Shown in pieces: positions 25,620 to 33,370 of a DNA stretch of 64,000 nt. Below the pieces are notes generated by a model. The model had not been told where the DNA came from. It worked only from the letters and a program-made list of their open reading frames with translations, and did no database searches. Position 1 is the stretch's first letter, and each line of letters opens with the position of its first letter. The position numbers and the translations under genes were made by a program. Source of the DNA: Rhodococcus sp. NBC_00297 (lineage in GTDB: Bacteria; Actinomycetota; Actinomycetes; Mycobacteriales; Mycobacteriaceae); assembly GCF_036173065.1 (NCBI RefSeq), contig NZ_CP108041.1, positions 806,001 through 870,000 of the forward strand, read 5' to 3'.

Positions 25620-26201
25620 GTGGAACTCGTAGTACTGCTCGATGAGGACGGCCGTGCCATCGGCACCCACGACAAGGCCACTGTGCATCACGACGCCACA
25701 CCGCTGCACCTGGCGTTCTCGAGCTACGTGATCAACCGCGAGCGCGAGGTCCTGGTGACACAGCGGGCGCACGACAAGCGCACCTGGCCCGGAATCTGGA
25801 CCAACACGTGCTGCGGACACCCCGCGCCGGGTGAACGTCTCGACTCCGCGGTTCTGCGGCGCCTCGATCACGAACTGGGTATCGGTGCGGACAGCGCGGC
25901 TCCGGTGCTCCCGTCGTTCCGGTACCGCGCCGTGATGGACAACGGCGTGGTCGAGTACGAGATCTGCCCGGTGTTCCTCGTCCTGCACGACGACAGGACG
26001 GTCGATCCGCGACCGGACGAGGTGGCCGACTACCGCTGGGAACCGTGGAACGAGTTCGTCGCGACCGTGTTGGCGGGCGAGAGCGATCTGTCGCCGTGGT
26101 GTCAGGACCAGGTCCGTCAGCTGCACGCCCTGGGTTCCGACCCTCTGGCGTGGCCCACCGGCGGCACCGAGTCCCTCCCACCCGCGGCACGCGTCGCGTG
26201 A
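25620..26201 (+). CDS. idi: Isopentenyl-diphosphate delta-isomerase, type 1
   Basis: A 193-residue Idi that interconverts IPP and DMAPP. WTNTCCGHP contains the catalytic Cys, HLAFSSYVINREREVLVTQRA the N-terminal Nudix-fold strands, and VVEYEICPVF the catalytic Glu. It begins at GTG 25620, six bases after GGAAGG. It overlaps the phospholipase gene by GTGA. No carotenoid genes lie next to it. It follows the Suc_Fer gene by 50 bases and may share its transcript. Confidence 0.93.
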   Translation: MELVVLLDEDGRAIGTHDKATVHHDATPLHLAFSSYVINREREVLVTQRAHDKRTWPGIWTNTCCGHPAPGERLDSAVLRRLDHELGIGADSAAPVLPSFRYRAVMDNGVVEYEICPVFLVLHDDRTVDPRPDEVADYRWEPWNEFVATVLAGESDLSPWCQDQVRQLHALGSDPLAWPTGGTESLPPAARVA

Positions 26202-27919
26202 CGCACGGGTCGGGACGACGCGCGGTCGAGACGGGTGCACCACCGCGCGGCAACGTGCTGATGACGGCGGTCGACCGCATCTCGAACGCCCTGGGTCGGT
26301 CGTCGATCTTCGCCGACATCGACTTCGACGACGAGGCGCATCCCTGGTTTCTGTCCGCGGAGGAGCGCGCCAACCCGGACACTCGCATCCGCGCCTGGAC
26401 GGAGGGCAACCGTTGCGTCGCTCTCGTGCACGGCGACACCTACTTCCGCGTGCTGAACGAGCACCTGGCCGACGCGAAACCGGACGATCTGGTGTTGTTC
26501 ACCGATTGGCGCGGCGACCCGGAGCAGGTGCTCACCGACCGCGGTCCGACGGTCGAGGACGCGCTGACCGGTGCCGCGACGCGCGGTGTCGTCGTCCGAG
26601 GTCTGCTGTGGCGTTCGCACGCGGAGGGCCTCGGATACACCGGCGGCAAGAACAGTGCCCTCGCGACCGCCCTCGAGGACGCGGGCGGTGAGTGCGTTCT
26701 CGATCAGCGCGTTCTGACGTTCGGGTCCCATCATCAGAAGCTCGTGGTGATGCGCTCCGCGTCGTGTCCCGACGGCAACGTCGCCTTCGTGGGCGGGATC
26801 GATCTGGCCCGGTCGCGACGGGACGATGCGCACCATCACGGCGATGCCCTGAGCCGACCGTTTCCACCGGAGTACGGGGAGACCCCCGCCTGGCACGACC
26901 TGCAACTCGAGATGCGCGGTCCGGCCGTGCGCGACGTCGAGGACACCTTCCGGGAGCGCTGGGAGGATCCGGCGGCACTGTCGCGGCTGCCGTGGCACGT
27001 GGTGAGCGACGTCGTCCGCCGGCACCGGCGCGAGCCGTCCGAGCTGCCCACTGCCCTCCCCGACCCGGAGGCGACGGGAACGTGCTCGGTGCAGTTGCTC
27101 CGCACCTACCCGCGTCGCCGACCGTCCTACCCGTTCGCGCAGGACGGCGAGCGCAGCGCGGCCCGTGCGTACGCCAAAGCCCTCGGTCGCGCCGAGCGCC
27201 TGATCTACATCGAGGACCAGTACCTGTGGTCCGTGGACGTCGCGCGGGTCTTCGCGCGTGCGCTGCGGCGCTCGCCCCGGCTCCGCATGATCATCGTGGT
27301 ACCCCGGCACCTCGACGACGACAGTGCGATGACCATCCCGCCGTCGCTCCTGGGTCACGCCGCCGCGTTGGATCTACTACGCGACGCGGGCGCCGACCGG
27401 GTGCTCGTCCTCGACGTGGAAAACGACGACAGTGTGCCGGTCTACGTGCACTCCAAGGTCTGCATCGTCGACGACGTGTGGGCGGCCGTCGGTAGCGACA
27501 ACTTCAATCGCCGCTCCTGGACGCACGATTCGGAACTCACGGCGGCCGTGGTCGACGAGGAGCGGGATGCGCGCGAGCCCGTCGATCCCGGTGGCCTAGG
27601 TGACGGTGCGCGGGTGTTCGCCCGAGATCTCCGACTCGAGCTCCTCGCCGAACACCTGTCCCGTGGGAGCGGCGCGGACGCCGACGTCGCCGACCTCCTC
27701 GACCCGGACGACTGCTTCGACGCGGTCGCCGAGCAGGTCAGCGAGCTCGACGCGTGGCACGACGGGGGCCGCGACGGTGATCGCCCGCGGGGACGGTTGC
27801 GCATGCATGCCATCGAGGTGCCGCCGCTGTGGAAGCAGCGGGTGTTCTCGCTCCTCTACCGGCTGGTGGTCGACCCCGACGGCCGACCACTGCGGCTGCG
27901 GTTGACGCGCCGCTTCTGA
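26198..27919 (+). CDS. Phospholipase D family protein
   Basis: A 573-residue protein with two HKD motifs: FGSHHQKLVVMRSA with GGIDLARSRRDD at about residues 180-210, and VYVHSKVCIVDDVWAAVGSDNFNRRSW at about 410-435. Each carries His, Lys and the following Asn/Ser and Asp residues needed for phosphodiester transfer. There is no signal peptide or membrane segment, so it is probably cytosolic or peripheral. The GTG at 26198 overlaps the idi stop; an ATG 21 codons downstream (26261) is the alternative. The lipid substrate is unknown. Confidence 0.88.
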   Translation: MTHGSGRRAVETGAPPRGNVLMTAVDRISNALGRSSIFADIDFDDEAHPWFLSAEERANPDTRIRAWTEGNRCVALVHGDTYFRVLNEHLADAKPDDLVLFTDWRGDPEQVLTDRGPTVEDALTGAATRGVVVRGLLWRSHAEGLGYTGGKNSALATALEDAGGECVLDQRVLTFGSHHQKLVVMRSASCPDGNVAFVGGIDLARSRRDDAHHHGDALSRPFPPEYGETPAWHDLQLEMRGPAVRDVEDTFRERWEDPAALSRLPWHVVSDVVRRHRREPSELPTALPDPEATGTCSVQLLRTYPRRRPSYPFAQDGERSAARAYAKALGRAERLIYIEDQYLWSVDVARVFARALRRSPRLRMIIVVPRHLDDDSAMTIPPSLLGHAAALDLLRDAGADRVLVLDVENDDSVPVYVHSKVCIVDDVWAAVGSDNFNRRSWTHDSELTAAVVDEERDAREPVDPGGLGDGARVFARDLRLELLAEHLSRGSGADADVADLLDPDDCFDAVAEQVSELDAWHDGGRDGDRPRGRLRMHAIEVPPLWKQRVFSLLYRLVVDPDGRPLRLRLTRRF

Positions 27920-27970
27920 CGGTGCGGCCGCGCAGGATTCGCACGCCCACTCGCGGGTACCTGGGCGTTC

Positions 27971-29704
27971 GTGAGCCCCGACACCGTCCCACCGCCCGAC
28001 ATCGATGCGGCCGCGCGGGCGCTCGGTCATGCCGAACTGCATCCGAGACAACGTGACTCGATCGATGCCGTCGTGTCCGGACGAGACGTGCTGGCACTGC
28101 TGGCGAGCGGTTTCGGCAAGTCGGCCATCTATCAGGTCGCCGCGTCGCTGCTCGACGGGCCGACCGTCGTCCTGAGCCCGCTCATCGCGTTGCAACGCGA
28201 TCAGGTGGACGGTCTGCGTCGTCGGTCGACACACGTGCGGGCGGTCGCGGTGCACTCCGAGCAGAGCGACACCGAGAACGAGCGTTCGTGGGAGTCCCTC
28301 GCTCGCGGTGAGGCGACCATCGTCTACCTGACGCCGGAATCAGCCTCGCGGGACGAGGTGCAGGATCGGCTGCGCGCACTCGGCGTCGCGTGCGTCGCCG
28401 TCGACGAGGCCCACTGCATCGCCGCCTGGGGCCACGATTTCCGTCCGGCCTACCTTCGTCTCGGTCACGTGGCCGAGGCGATCGGACGCCCGCCGATCAT
28501 CGCCGTCACCGCGACGGCTCCCCCGCCGATCCGTGACGAGATCACGACGCGCCTCGGCATGCTCGATCCGTTGACGGTGGTCGGCTCCTTCGACCGGCCG
28601 GAGATCCGGCTGTCCGTCGTCCGGCACCACGACGCGGACGTGGCACTCCGGGCGGCCGTGGACGATGTCGTCCAGCGCTCGGAGTCGGGCGGGCAGGCCG
28701 GAGGCCGGTCGGAGTCCGGCGGGCAGGCCGGAGGCCGGTCGGAGTCCGGCGGGCAGGCCGGAGGCCGGTCGGAATCAAACGGGCAGGCCGGAACCGGTCT
28801 CGTGTACACCGCCACTCGCGCGCAGGCGGAGGAGTTCGCGGCTCTGCTGGCGGAGCGCGGCCTCCGAGCGCTCGCGTATCACGCCGGTCTCGCGCGGTCC
28901 GCGCGCGACGAGGCGCACGAGGCGTTCGCGGCCGGGACGGTCGACGTCGTCGCGGCCACGTCGGCGTTCGGGATGGGCATCGACAAGCCCGATGTCCGGT
29001 TCGTCGTCCACACTGCACCGCCCGATTCGCTGGAGCGGTACTACCAGGAGTTCGGCCGCGCTGGTCGCGACGGTGCGGACGCCGCTGCCGTCCTGCACTT
29101 TCGCGCCGAGGACCTGGGGCTGCCGTCGTTCTTCGCCACCCGCCGACCGCGCCGAGATGCGCTCGAGGCGGTGCAGGGGGCGCTGCGGTCAGCCACGGAA
29201 CCGATGTCGACCGAGTCGCTCACGGGGTTGCCCGGCCTGTCACCGCGCGCTGTGGAGACCGCCCTGGAGCTGCTCGATCACGTCGACGCCGTGCACCACA
29301 CGGACGCCGGGTGGGTGCCCGGCAGCCTCTCGACGACCGAGGCCGTCGAGCGTGCACTGGAGGCGGCTCGCCGGCAGGAGACGGCGGCGCGATCGCGGGT
29401 GGAGATGGTGCGGACCTACGCCGAGACACGGCGATGCCGACGACAGGTGCTCCTCGAGTACCTCGGCGAGGTGACGGAGCAACTCTGTGGTCGGTGCGAC
29501 ACCTGCGAGTCCGGCACCGCGGCCGAGTCCGACGTCAACGGCGGTGACACGAGCTACCAGCCCGGCGACACGCTGCATCACCGCGACTGGGGCGCGGGGA
29601 ACGTGGTGTCGGCCGAGGCGGACCGCGTCACCGTGCACTTTCCCGAACACGGTTACCGCACCCTGGCGACCACGATCCTGGAGGAGCGCGACATCGCCGA
29701 GTGA
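27971..29704 (+). CDS. RecQ-family DNA helicase with internal repeat insert
   Basis: A 577-residue superfamily 2 helicase. Motif I reads LLASGFGKSAIYQ (usually TGxGKS), motif II VDEAHCIAAWGHDFRPAY is classic RecQ, motif III is VTATAPP, motif VI YYQEFGRAGRDG. The Cys cluster CRRQVLLEYLGE to CGRCDTC matches the RecQ zinc domain. No HRDC domain is seen; the protein ends with a short WGAGNVVSAE-type beta domain. Between the two helicase lobes lies a four-unit SESGGQAGGR repeat not normal for RecQ. The GTG start at 27971 is chosen from the N-terminal helicase boundary. Confidence 0.88.
   Translation: MSPDTVPPPDIDAAARALGHAELHPRQRDSIDAVVSGRDVLALLASGFGKSAIYQVAASLLDGPTVVLSPLIALQRDQVDGLRRRSTHVRAVAVHSEQSDTENERSWESLARGEATIVYLTPESASRDEVQDRLRALGVACVAVDEAHCIAAWGHDFRPAYLRLGHVAEAIGRPPIIAVTATAPPPIRDEITTRLGMLDPLTVVGSFDRPEIRLSVVRHHDADVALRAAVDDVVQRSESGGQAGGRSESGGQAGGRSESGGQAGGRSESNGQAGTGLVYTATRAQAEEFAALLAERGLRALAYHAGLARSARDEAHEAFAAGTVDVVAATSAFGMGIDKPDVRFVVHTAPPDSLERYYQEFGRAGRDGADAAAVLHFRAEDLGLPSFFATRRPRRDALEAVQGALRSATEPMSTESLTGLPGLSPRAVETALELLDHVDAVHHTDAGWVPGSLSTTEAVERALEAARRQETAARSRVEMVRTYAETRRCRRQVLLEYLGEVTEQLCGRCDTCESGTAAESDVNGGDTSYQPGDTLHHRDWGAGNVVSAEADRVTVHFPEHGYRTLATTILEERDIAE
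28679..28798 (+). repeat. Four 30-bp tandem repeats within the RecQ-like gene
   Basis: Units start at 28679, 28709, 28739 and 28769. The first three are almost identical and encode SESGGQAGGR; the fourth is degenerate (SESNGQAGTG). They occupy residues 237-276, between the helicase lobes. Identity at the DNA level suggests recent expansion by slippage. Confidence 0.92.
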
Positions 29705-29925
29705 CAGCCTCGAAACGGACCTTCGACGACCTGCGGGAGCCGAGAACCGGGACCGACCACGACGGACGCGCGAGACTCGGACCGCAGGTTCGTTTAGCGC
29801 GTCGACCTGGCGGTTCCGAGCGCGGATCGACTGGCAAGACCGTAGATTCGCGCATGACAGACATCCCCGGGGGAGGGTGTGCCGTCGCTCCTTCCTGCCC
29901 GTCGAGTGTGAGGTTGCTAGACCAC

Positions 29926-30786
29926 ATGACAGACCTGAAGCCCTTCTTCAAGAACGTTCAGTCGCACTACGACCTGTCCGACGATTTCTTCGCGCTCTTC
30001 CTCGACCCCACGTGGACGTACAGCTGTGCGTACTTCGAGCGCGAGGACATGACGCTCGAGGAGGCACAGCTCGCGAAGATCGATCTGGCCCTGGACAAGT
30101 TGGGCCTCGAGTCGGGCATGCGCCTGCTCGACGTCGGCTGCGGATGGGGAACCGCGATGATCCGCGCCCGCGAGCGGTTCGATGTGGACGTGGTCGGCCT
30201 GACGCTCAGCGAGCACCAGTTCGGACGCGTCCAGTCCCGTCTGGACGACCTCACGGGCGACCGCAAGGCCGAGGTACGCCTGCAGGGCTGGGAGGAGTTC
30301 GACGAGCCGGTCGATCGAATCGTCAGCATCGGCGCCTTCGAGCACTTCCGTCGCGCGCGCCACGTCCCGTTCTTCGAGAAGGCGCACTCGCTGCTCCCCT
30401 CCGACGGAGTCATGTTGCTGCACACCATCGTCGGCTACGGACTGGACGATCTGGCGGAGAAGGGTGTCGCCGTCGACAAGCGCGACGCCGTCTTCATGCG
30501 CTTCATCCTCCGGGAGATCTTCCCCGGCGGGGAGCTCGAGCGCCCGGGCACCATCCAGGAACGCGCGACGTCCGTCGGGTTCTCGGTCGACCGGGTGCAC
30601 TCGTTGCAGCAGCACTACGCCCGCACGCTGGAGATCTGGACGGAGAACCTCGAGGCCCGCAAGGACGAGGCCATCGCGATCGCCGGCGACGAGGTCTACG
30701 AGCGCTACATCAAGTACCTCGGCGGATGTGCGAAGCAGTTCCGCCGCGGAACCATCGACATCATGCAGTTCACGCTGTCCAAGTAG
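29926..30786 (+). CDS. Mycolic acid cyclopropane synthase-type methyltransferase
   Basis: A 286-residue SAM-dependent enzyme of the CmaA/MmaA/PcaA group, which adds methylene or methyl groups to unsaturated acyl chains. Signatures are NVQSHYDLSDDFFALFLDPTWTYSCAYF, LLDVGCGWGTAMIRA (SAM loop), GLTLSEHQFGRVQ and IVSIGAFEHF. The family supports a mycolate-making host. ATG 29926 matches the family N terminus; an in-frame ATG at 29854 would add 24 residues with unfamiliar sequence. A possible GTTT-N15-CGGTTC lies near 29790, too weak to call. Confidence 0.9.
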   Translation: MTDLKPFFKNVQSHYDLSDDFFALFLDPTWTYSCAYFEREDMTLEEAQLAKIDLALDKLGLESGMRLLDVGCGWGTAMIRARERFDVDVVGLTLSEHQFGRVQSRLDDLTGDRKAEVRLQGWEEFDEPVDRIVSIGAFEHFRRARHVPFFEKAHSLLPSDGVMLLHTIVGYGLDDLAEKGVAVDKRDAVFMRFILREIFPGGELERPGTIQERATSVGFSVDRVHSLQQHYARTLEIWTENLEARKDEAIAIAGDEVYERYIKYLGGCAKQFRRGTIDIMQFTLSK

Positions 30787-30795
30787 AACCACGCC

Positions 30796-30820
30796 GTTTG
30801 GAACCATGTCGGCGGGGAAG
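30796..30820 (+). promoter_or_regulatory. Possible SigB/SigF-type promoter before the MBL gene
   Basis: GTTT (30796-30799), 15 bases, GGGAAG (30815-30820). The -10 ends eight bases before the ATG at 30829, so a leaderless start is possible. The -10 is imperfect. Confidence 0.42.
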
Positions 30821-30828
30821 CCGCCGGC

Positions 30829-31656
30829 ATGGTCTCCCACGGCAGCTACACGTTCGTCGGTAACGCGACCGGGTTGGTGAGCTACGGCGACATCACGCTG
30901 CTCACCGATCCCAACTTCCTGCACGCCGGCGAGCGTGCCTATCTCGGTCACGGTCTGTTCTCCACACGCCGTCTCGATCCGGCCGTCTCGATCGACGAGT
31001 TGCCACCGCTGTCCGCGATCGTGTTGTCGCACATGCACGGAGACCACTGGGACCGGCGCGCACAGAGCGGGCTCGACCGGTCGCTGCCGGTGTTCACCAC
31101 GGGTCACGCTGCCTCGAAACTGACCCGTCGCGGCTTCGAGGCGGCGACCGGACTGTCGACGTGGGAATCACGACGCCTGCGAGTCGGAGAGCAGGTCGTG
31201 ACGATCACGGCGATGCCCGGTCGGCACGGCCCCGTCTGGGCACAGCGTCTGCGGGTGCTTCCGCCGGTGATGGGCACGATGCTCGAGTTCGGATCCGCGG
31301 AGTCCGACACCGTCGACCTGCGCGTGTACGTCTCCGGCGACACCCTGATGGTCGACGAGCTCCGGGAGATCCCCACGCGCTATCCGGACATCGACACCGG
31401 TGTCGTGCACCTCGGTGGCACCACCCTGCCGTTCGGGCAGAACCCGCGCTGGGGAGCGATGGTGACGATGGACGGCCGCCAGGGCACCGACGCCGTGCAG
31501 CTCGTCGACCCGGCGCAGGTACTGCCCGTGCATGTCGACGACTACGGTGTCTTCGCCTCTCCCCTGTCCGACTTCTCCCGCGAGATGCGCGCGCGAGGTC
31601 TCGGTGACCGCATCACCTACGTCGGGCGCGGCGAGACGGTGCCGCTGAGACGGTGA
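30829..31656 (+). CDS. Metallo-beta-lactamase-fold hydrolase
   Basis: A 275-residue MBL-fold protein. The metal-binding motif is LSHMHGDHWD; further ligands are likely in AMPGRHGP, YVSGDTLM and LPVHVDDYG. The arrangement resembles the UlaG/NAPE-PLD-like branch that cleaves phosphodiesters or lactones. It lies 42 bases after the mycolate-type methyltransferase on the same strand. No signal peptide is seen. The true substrate is unknown. Confidence 0.85.
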   Translation: MVSHGSYTFVGNATGLVSYGDITLLTDPNFLHAGERAYLGHGLFSTRRLDPAVSIDELPPLSAIVLSHMHGDHWDRRAQSGLDRSLPVFTTGHAASKLTRRGFEAATGLSTWESRRLRVGEQVVTITAMPGRHGPVWAQRLRVLPPVMGTMLEFGSAESDTVDLRVYVSGDTLMVDELREIPTRYPDIDTGVVHLGGTTLPFGQNPRWGAMVTMDGRQGTDAVQLVDPAQVLPVHVDDYGVFASPLSDFSREMRARGLGDRITYVGRGETVPLRR

Positions 31657-31666
31657 CGTCGGCAGG

Positions 31667-31692
31667 GTTTTCGCGCCTCGGGACGCGGGTAG
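31667..31692 (+). promoter_or_regulatory. SigB/SigF-type promoter for the ChaB-like gene
   Basis: GTTT (31667-31670), 16 bases, GGGTAG (31687-31692), giving a leader of about 43 bases to the GTG at 31743. Confidence 0.65.
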
Positions 31693-31742
31693 GCCACCTG
31701 GACACGAGACCCGACGTCAGGACCAGAGAGAAGGAGGCAGTC

Positions 31743-32162
31743 GTGCCCACCACGAACGACGACGGCAAGCCCATCGAGTCGGAGCTGCCCTCCACCCTGC
31801 AGAAATCGGACGAGAAGGCGCAGCGCACCTTCGCGAAGACACTCGACTCCGCGGAGGAGGAATACGACGACGAGCAGCGGGCGCACCGAGTCGCCTACTC
31901 CTCGCTGAAGCACAGCTACGAGAAGGTGGGCGACCACTGGGAGCCGAAGGACGAGAAAGGCCCCTCCGACGAGCGCGCCGAGAGCGGCGGCCCGAATCCG
32001 AAGGGCCGCAGCGCGGGCGGCGTCGACGCGAACGCGTCGAAGAAGCATCTCGAGGAGGTCGCTCGCGACCTCGACGTTCACGGCCGCTCGACGATGACCA
32101 AGGACGAGTTGGTCGACGCCATCGACAAGGAGAACAGGAAGCAGACCGCGAAGAAGAGGTGA
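31743..32162 (+). CDS. ChaB-family protein with C-terminal Rho_N/SAP-like segment
   Basis: A 139-residue hydrophilic protein. The first 70 residues (LPSTLQKSDEKAQRTFAKTL, then EYDDEQRAHRVAYSSLKHSYEK and W) are ChaB-like; ChaB was first linked to cation transport but is widespread as a stress protein. The tail KKHLEEVARDLDVHGRSTMTKDELVDAI resembles the Rho N-terminal/SAP helix fold seen in nucleic-acid-binding proteins. A strong GAAGGAGG precedes the GTG. It has its own stress-type promoter. Confidence 0.82.
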   Translation: MPTTNDDGKPIESELPSTLQKSDEKAQRTFAKTLDSAEEEYDDEQRAHRVAYSSLKHSYEKVGDHWEPKDEKGPSDERAESGGPNPKGRSAGGVDANASKKHLEEVARDLDVHGRSTMTKDELVDAIDKENRKQTAKKR

Positions 32163-32166
32163 CAGG

Positions 32167-33360
32167 TCAGCGGAACGCCTGTTGCCCCGTCAGCGCCTTA
32201 CCGATGGACAGCATGTGCATCTCGCTGGTCCCCTCGTACGTGAGCACGGACTCCAGGTTGTTGGCGTGCCGCAGAGGTGAGTACTCCAGAGTGATGCCGC
32301 TACCGCCCAGGATCGTGCGGCACTCGCGGGCTATGGCGATGGCCTCGCGGACGTTGTTGAGCTTGCCCAGACTCACCTGATCCGGCGTGATCTCACCGCG
32401 GTCCTTGATCCTGCCGAGGTGGACGGCGAGAAGGAACCCCTTGCCGAGCTCGAGTGTCATGTCGGCCAGCTTCTGTTGCGTCAGCTGGAAACTCGCGAGC
32501 GGCCGGTCGAACACCTCGCGAGAATTCGCGTACGCGATGGCGGTCTCGAGGCTGTCCCGCGCTGCGCCGAGAGCGCCGAACACGATGCCGAACCGCGCCT
32601 CGTTGAGGCAGGAGAGCGGAGCTCCGAGGCTGGTGGCACCGGGCAGCATCGCCGACGACGGGAGCCGGATGTCGTCGAGGACGAGTTCCGCTGTCACCGA
32701 GGCGCGCAGCGACAGCTTCTTACCGATGGCGTGCGCGGCGAATCCCGGTGCGTCCGTGGGCACGACGAACCCACGGAAGCCCTCGTCGGTCCGCGCCCAC
32801 ACCGTCGCCACGTCGGCCAGGGTGCCGTTGGTGATCCACATCTTGGAGCCGGAGAGGATCCAGTCGTCGCCGTCCCGTCGCGCACGGGTGCGCATCCCGG
32901 ACGGGTTGGAACCGAAGTCGGCCTCGGTCAGTCCGAAACATCCGATGGCCTCCCCGGTGGCGAGACGCGGGAGCCATTCCTGCTTCTGCTCCTCCGACCC
33001 GTACCGGTGGATCGAGAACATGGACAGCGAGCCCTGCACGGAGACGAAACTCCGGAACCCGCTGTCACCCGCCTCGAGTTCCATGCACGCGAGGCCGTAG
33101 CTCACCGCGTTGGTCCCGGCGCAGCCGTACCCCTCGAGGTGCATGCCCATCAGACCCATGCCGCCGAACTCGCGAGCGATCTCCCGCGGCAGCGTGCCGG
33201 CCTCGAACCAGTCCCCCACCTCGGGCTTGAGCCGCTTGTCGACGAACGCGCGGACCGTGGCCGCGATGTCCCGCTCGTCCTCGTCGAGCAGGGAGTCGGC
33301 GGCGAAGAGATCGAGTGGTCCGACGGGTGCTGCGGTGGTGCGCGGTGCGGTGGTCGTCAT
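32167..33360 (-). CDS. Acyl-CoA dehydrogenase, glutaryl-CoA dehydrogenase-like
   Basis: A 397-residue flavoprotein. GCFGLTEADFGSNPSGM and WILSGSKMWITNG are the FAD/substrate signatures; VLTYEGTSEMHMLSIGKALTGQQAF near the C terminus contains the glutamate in the catalytic-base position (YEGT). The DSLLDEDERDIAATVRAFV opening and GFRSFVSVQGSLSMFSIHRYGSEEQKQ are like glutaryl-CoA dehydrogenases (lysine/tryptophan breakdown). The gene starts ten bases after the CtpC-like gene ends and its stop is four bases from the convergent ChaB-like stop. Confidence 0.9.
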   Translation of the reverse strand: MTTTAPRTTAAPVGPLDLFAADSLLDEDERDIAATVRAFVDKRLKPEVGDWFEAGTLPREIAREFGGMGLMGMHLEGYGCAGTNAVSYGLACMELEAGDSGFRSFVSVQGSLSMFSIHRYGSEEQKQEWLPRLATGEAIGCFGLTEADFGSNPSGMRTRARRDGDDWILSGSKMWITNGTLADVATVWARTDEGFRGFVVPTDAPGFAAHAIGKKLSLRASVTAELVLDDIRLPSSAMLPGATSLGAPLSCLNEARFGIVFGALGAARDSLETAIAYANSREVFDRPLASFQLTQQKLADMTLELGKGFLLAVHLGRIKDRGEITPDQVSLGKLNNVREAIAIARECRTILGGSGITLEYSPLRHANNLESVLTYEGTSEMHMLSIGKALTGQQAFR

Positions 33361-33370
33361 CCTGTCGAAC

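Noticed and set aside
27935-27971. GATT-N15-GGGTAC before the RecQ-like gene as a SigB-type promoter
   Set aside because: The -35 differs from GTTT and GGGTA alone is common in this GC-rich DNA.
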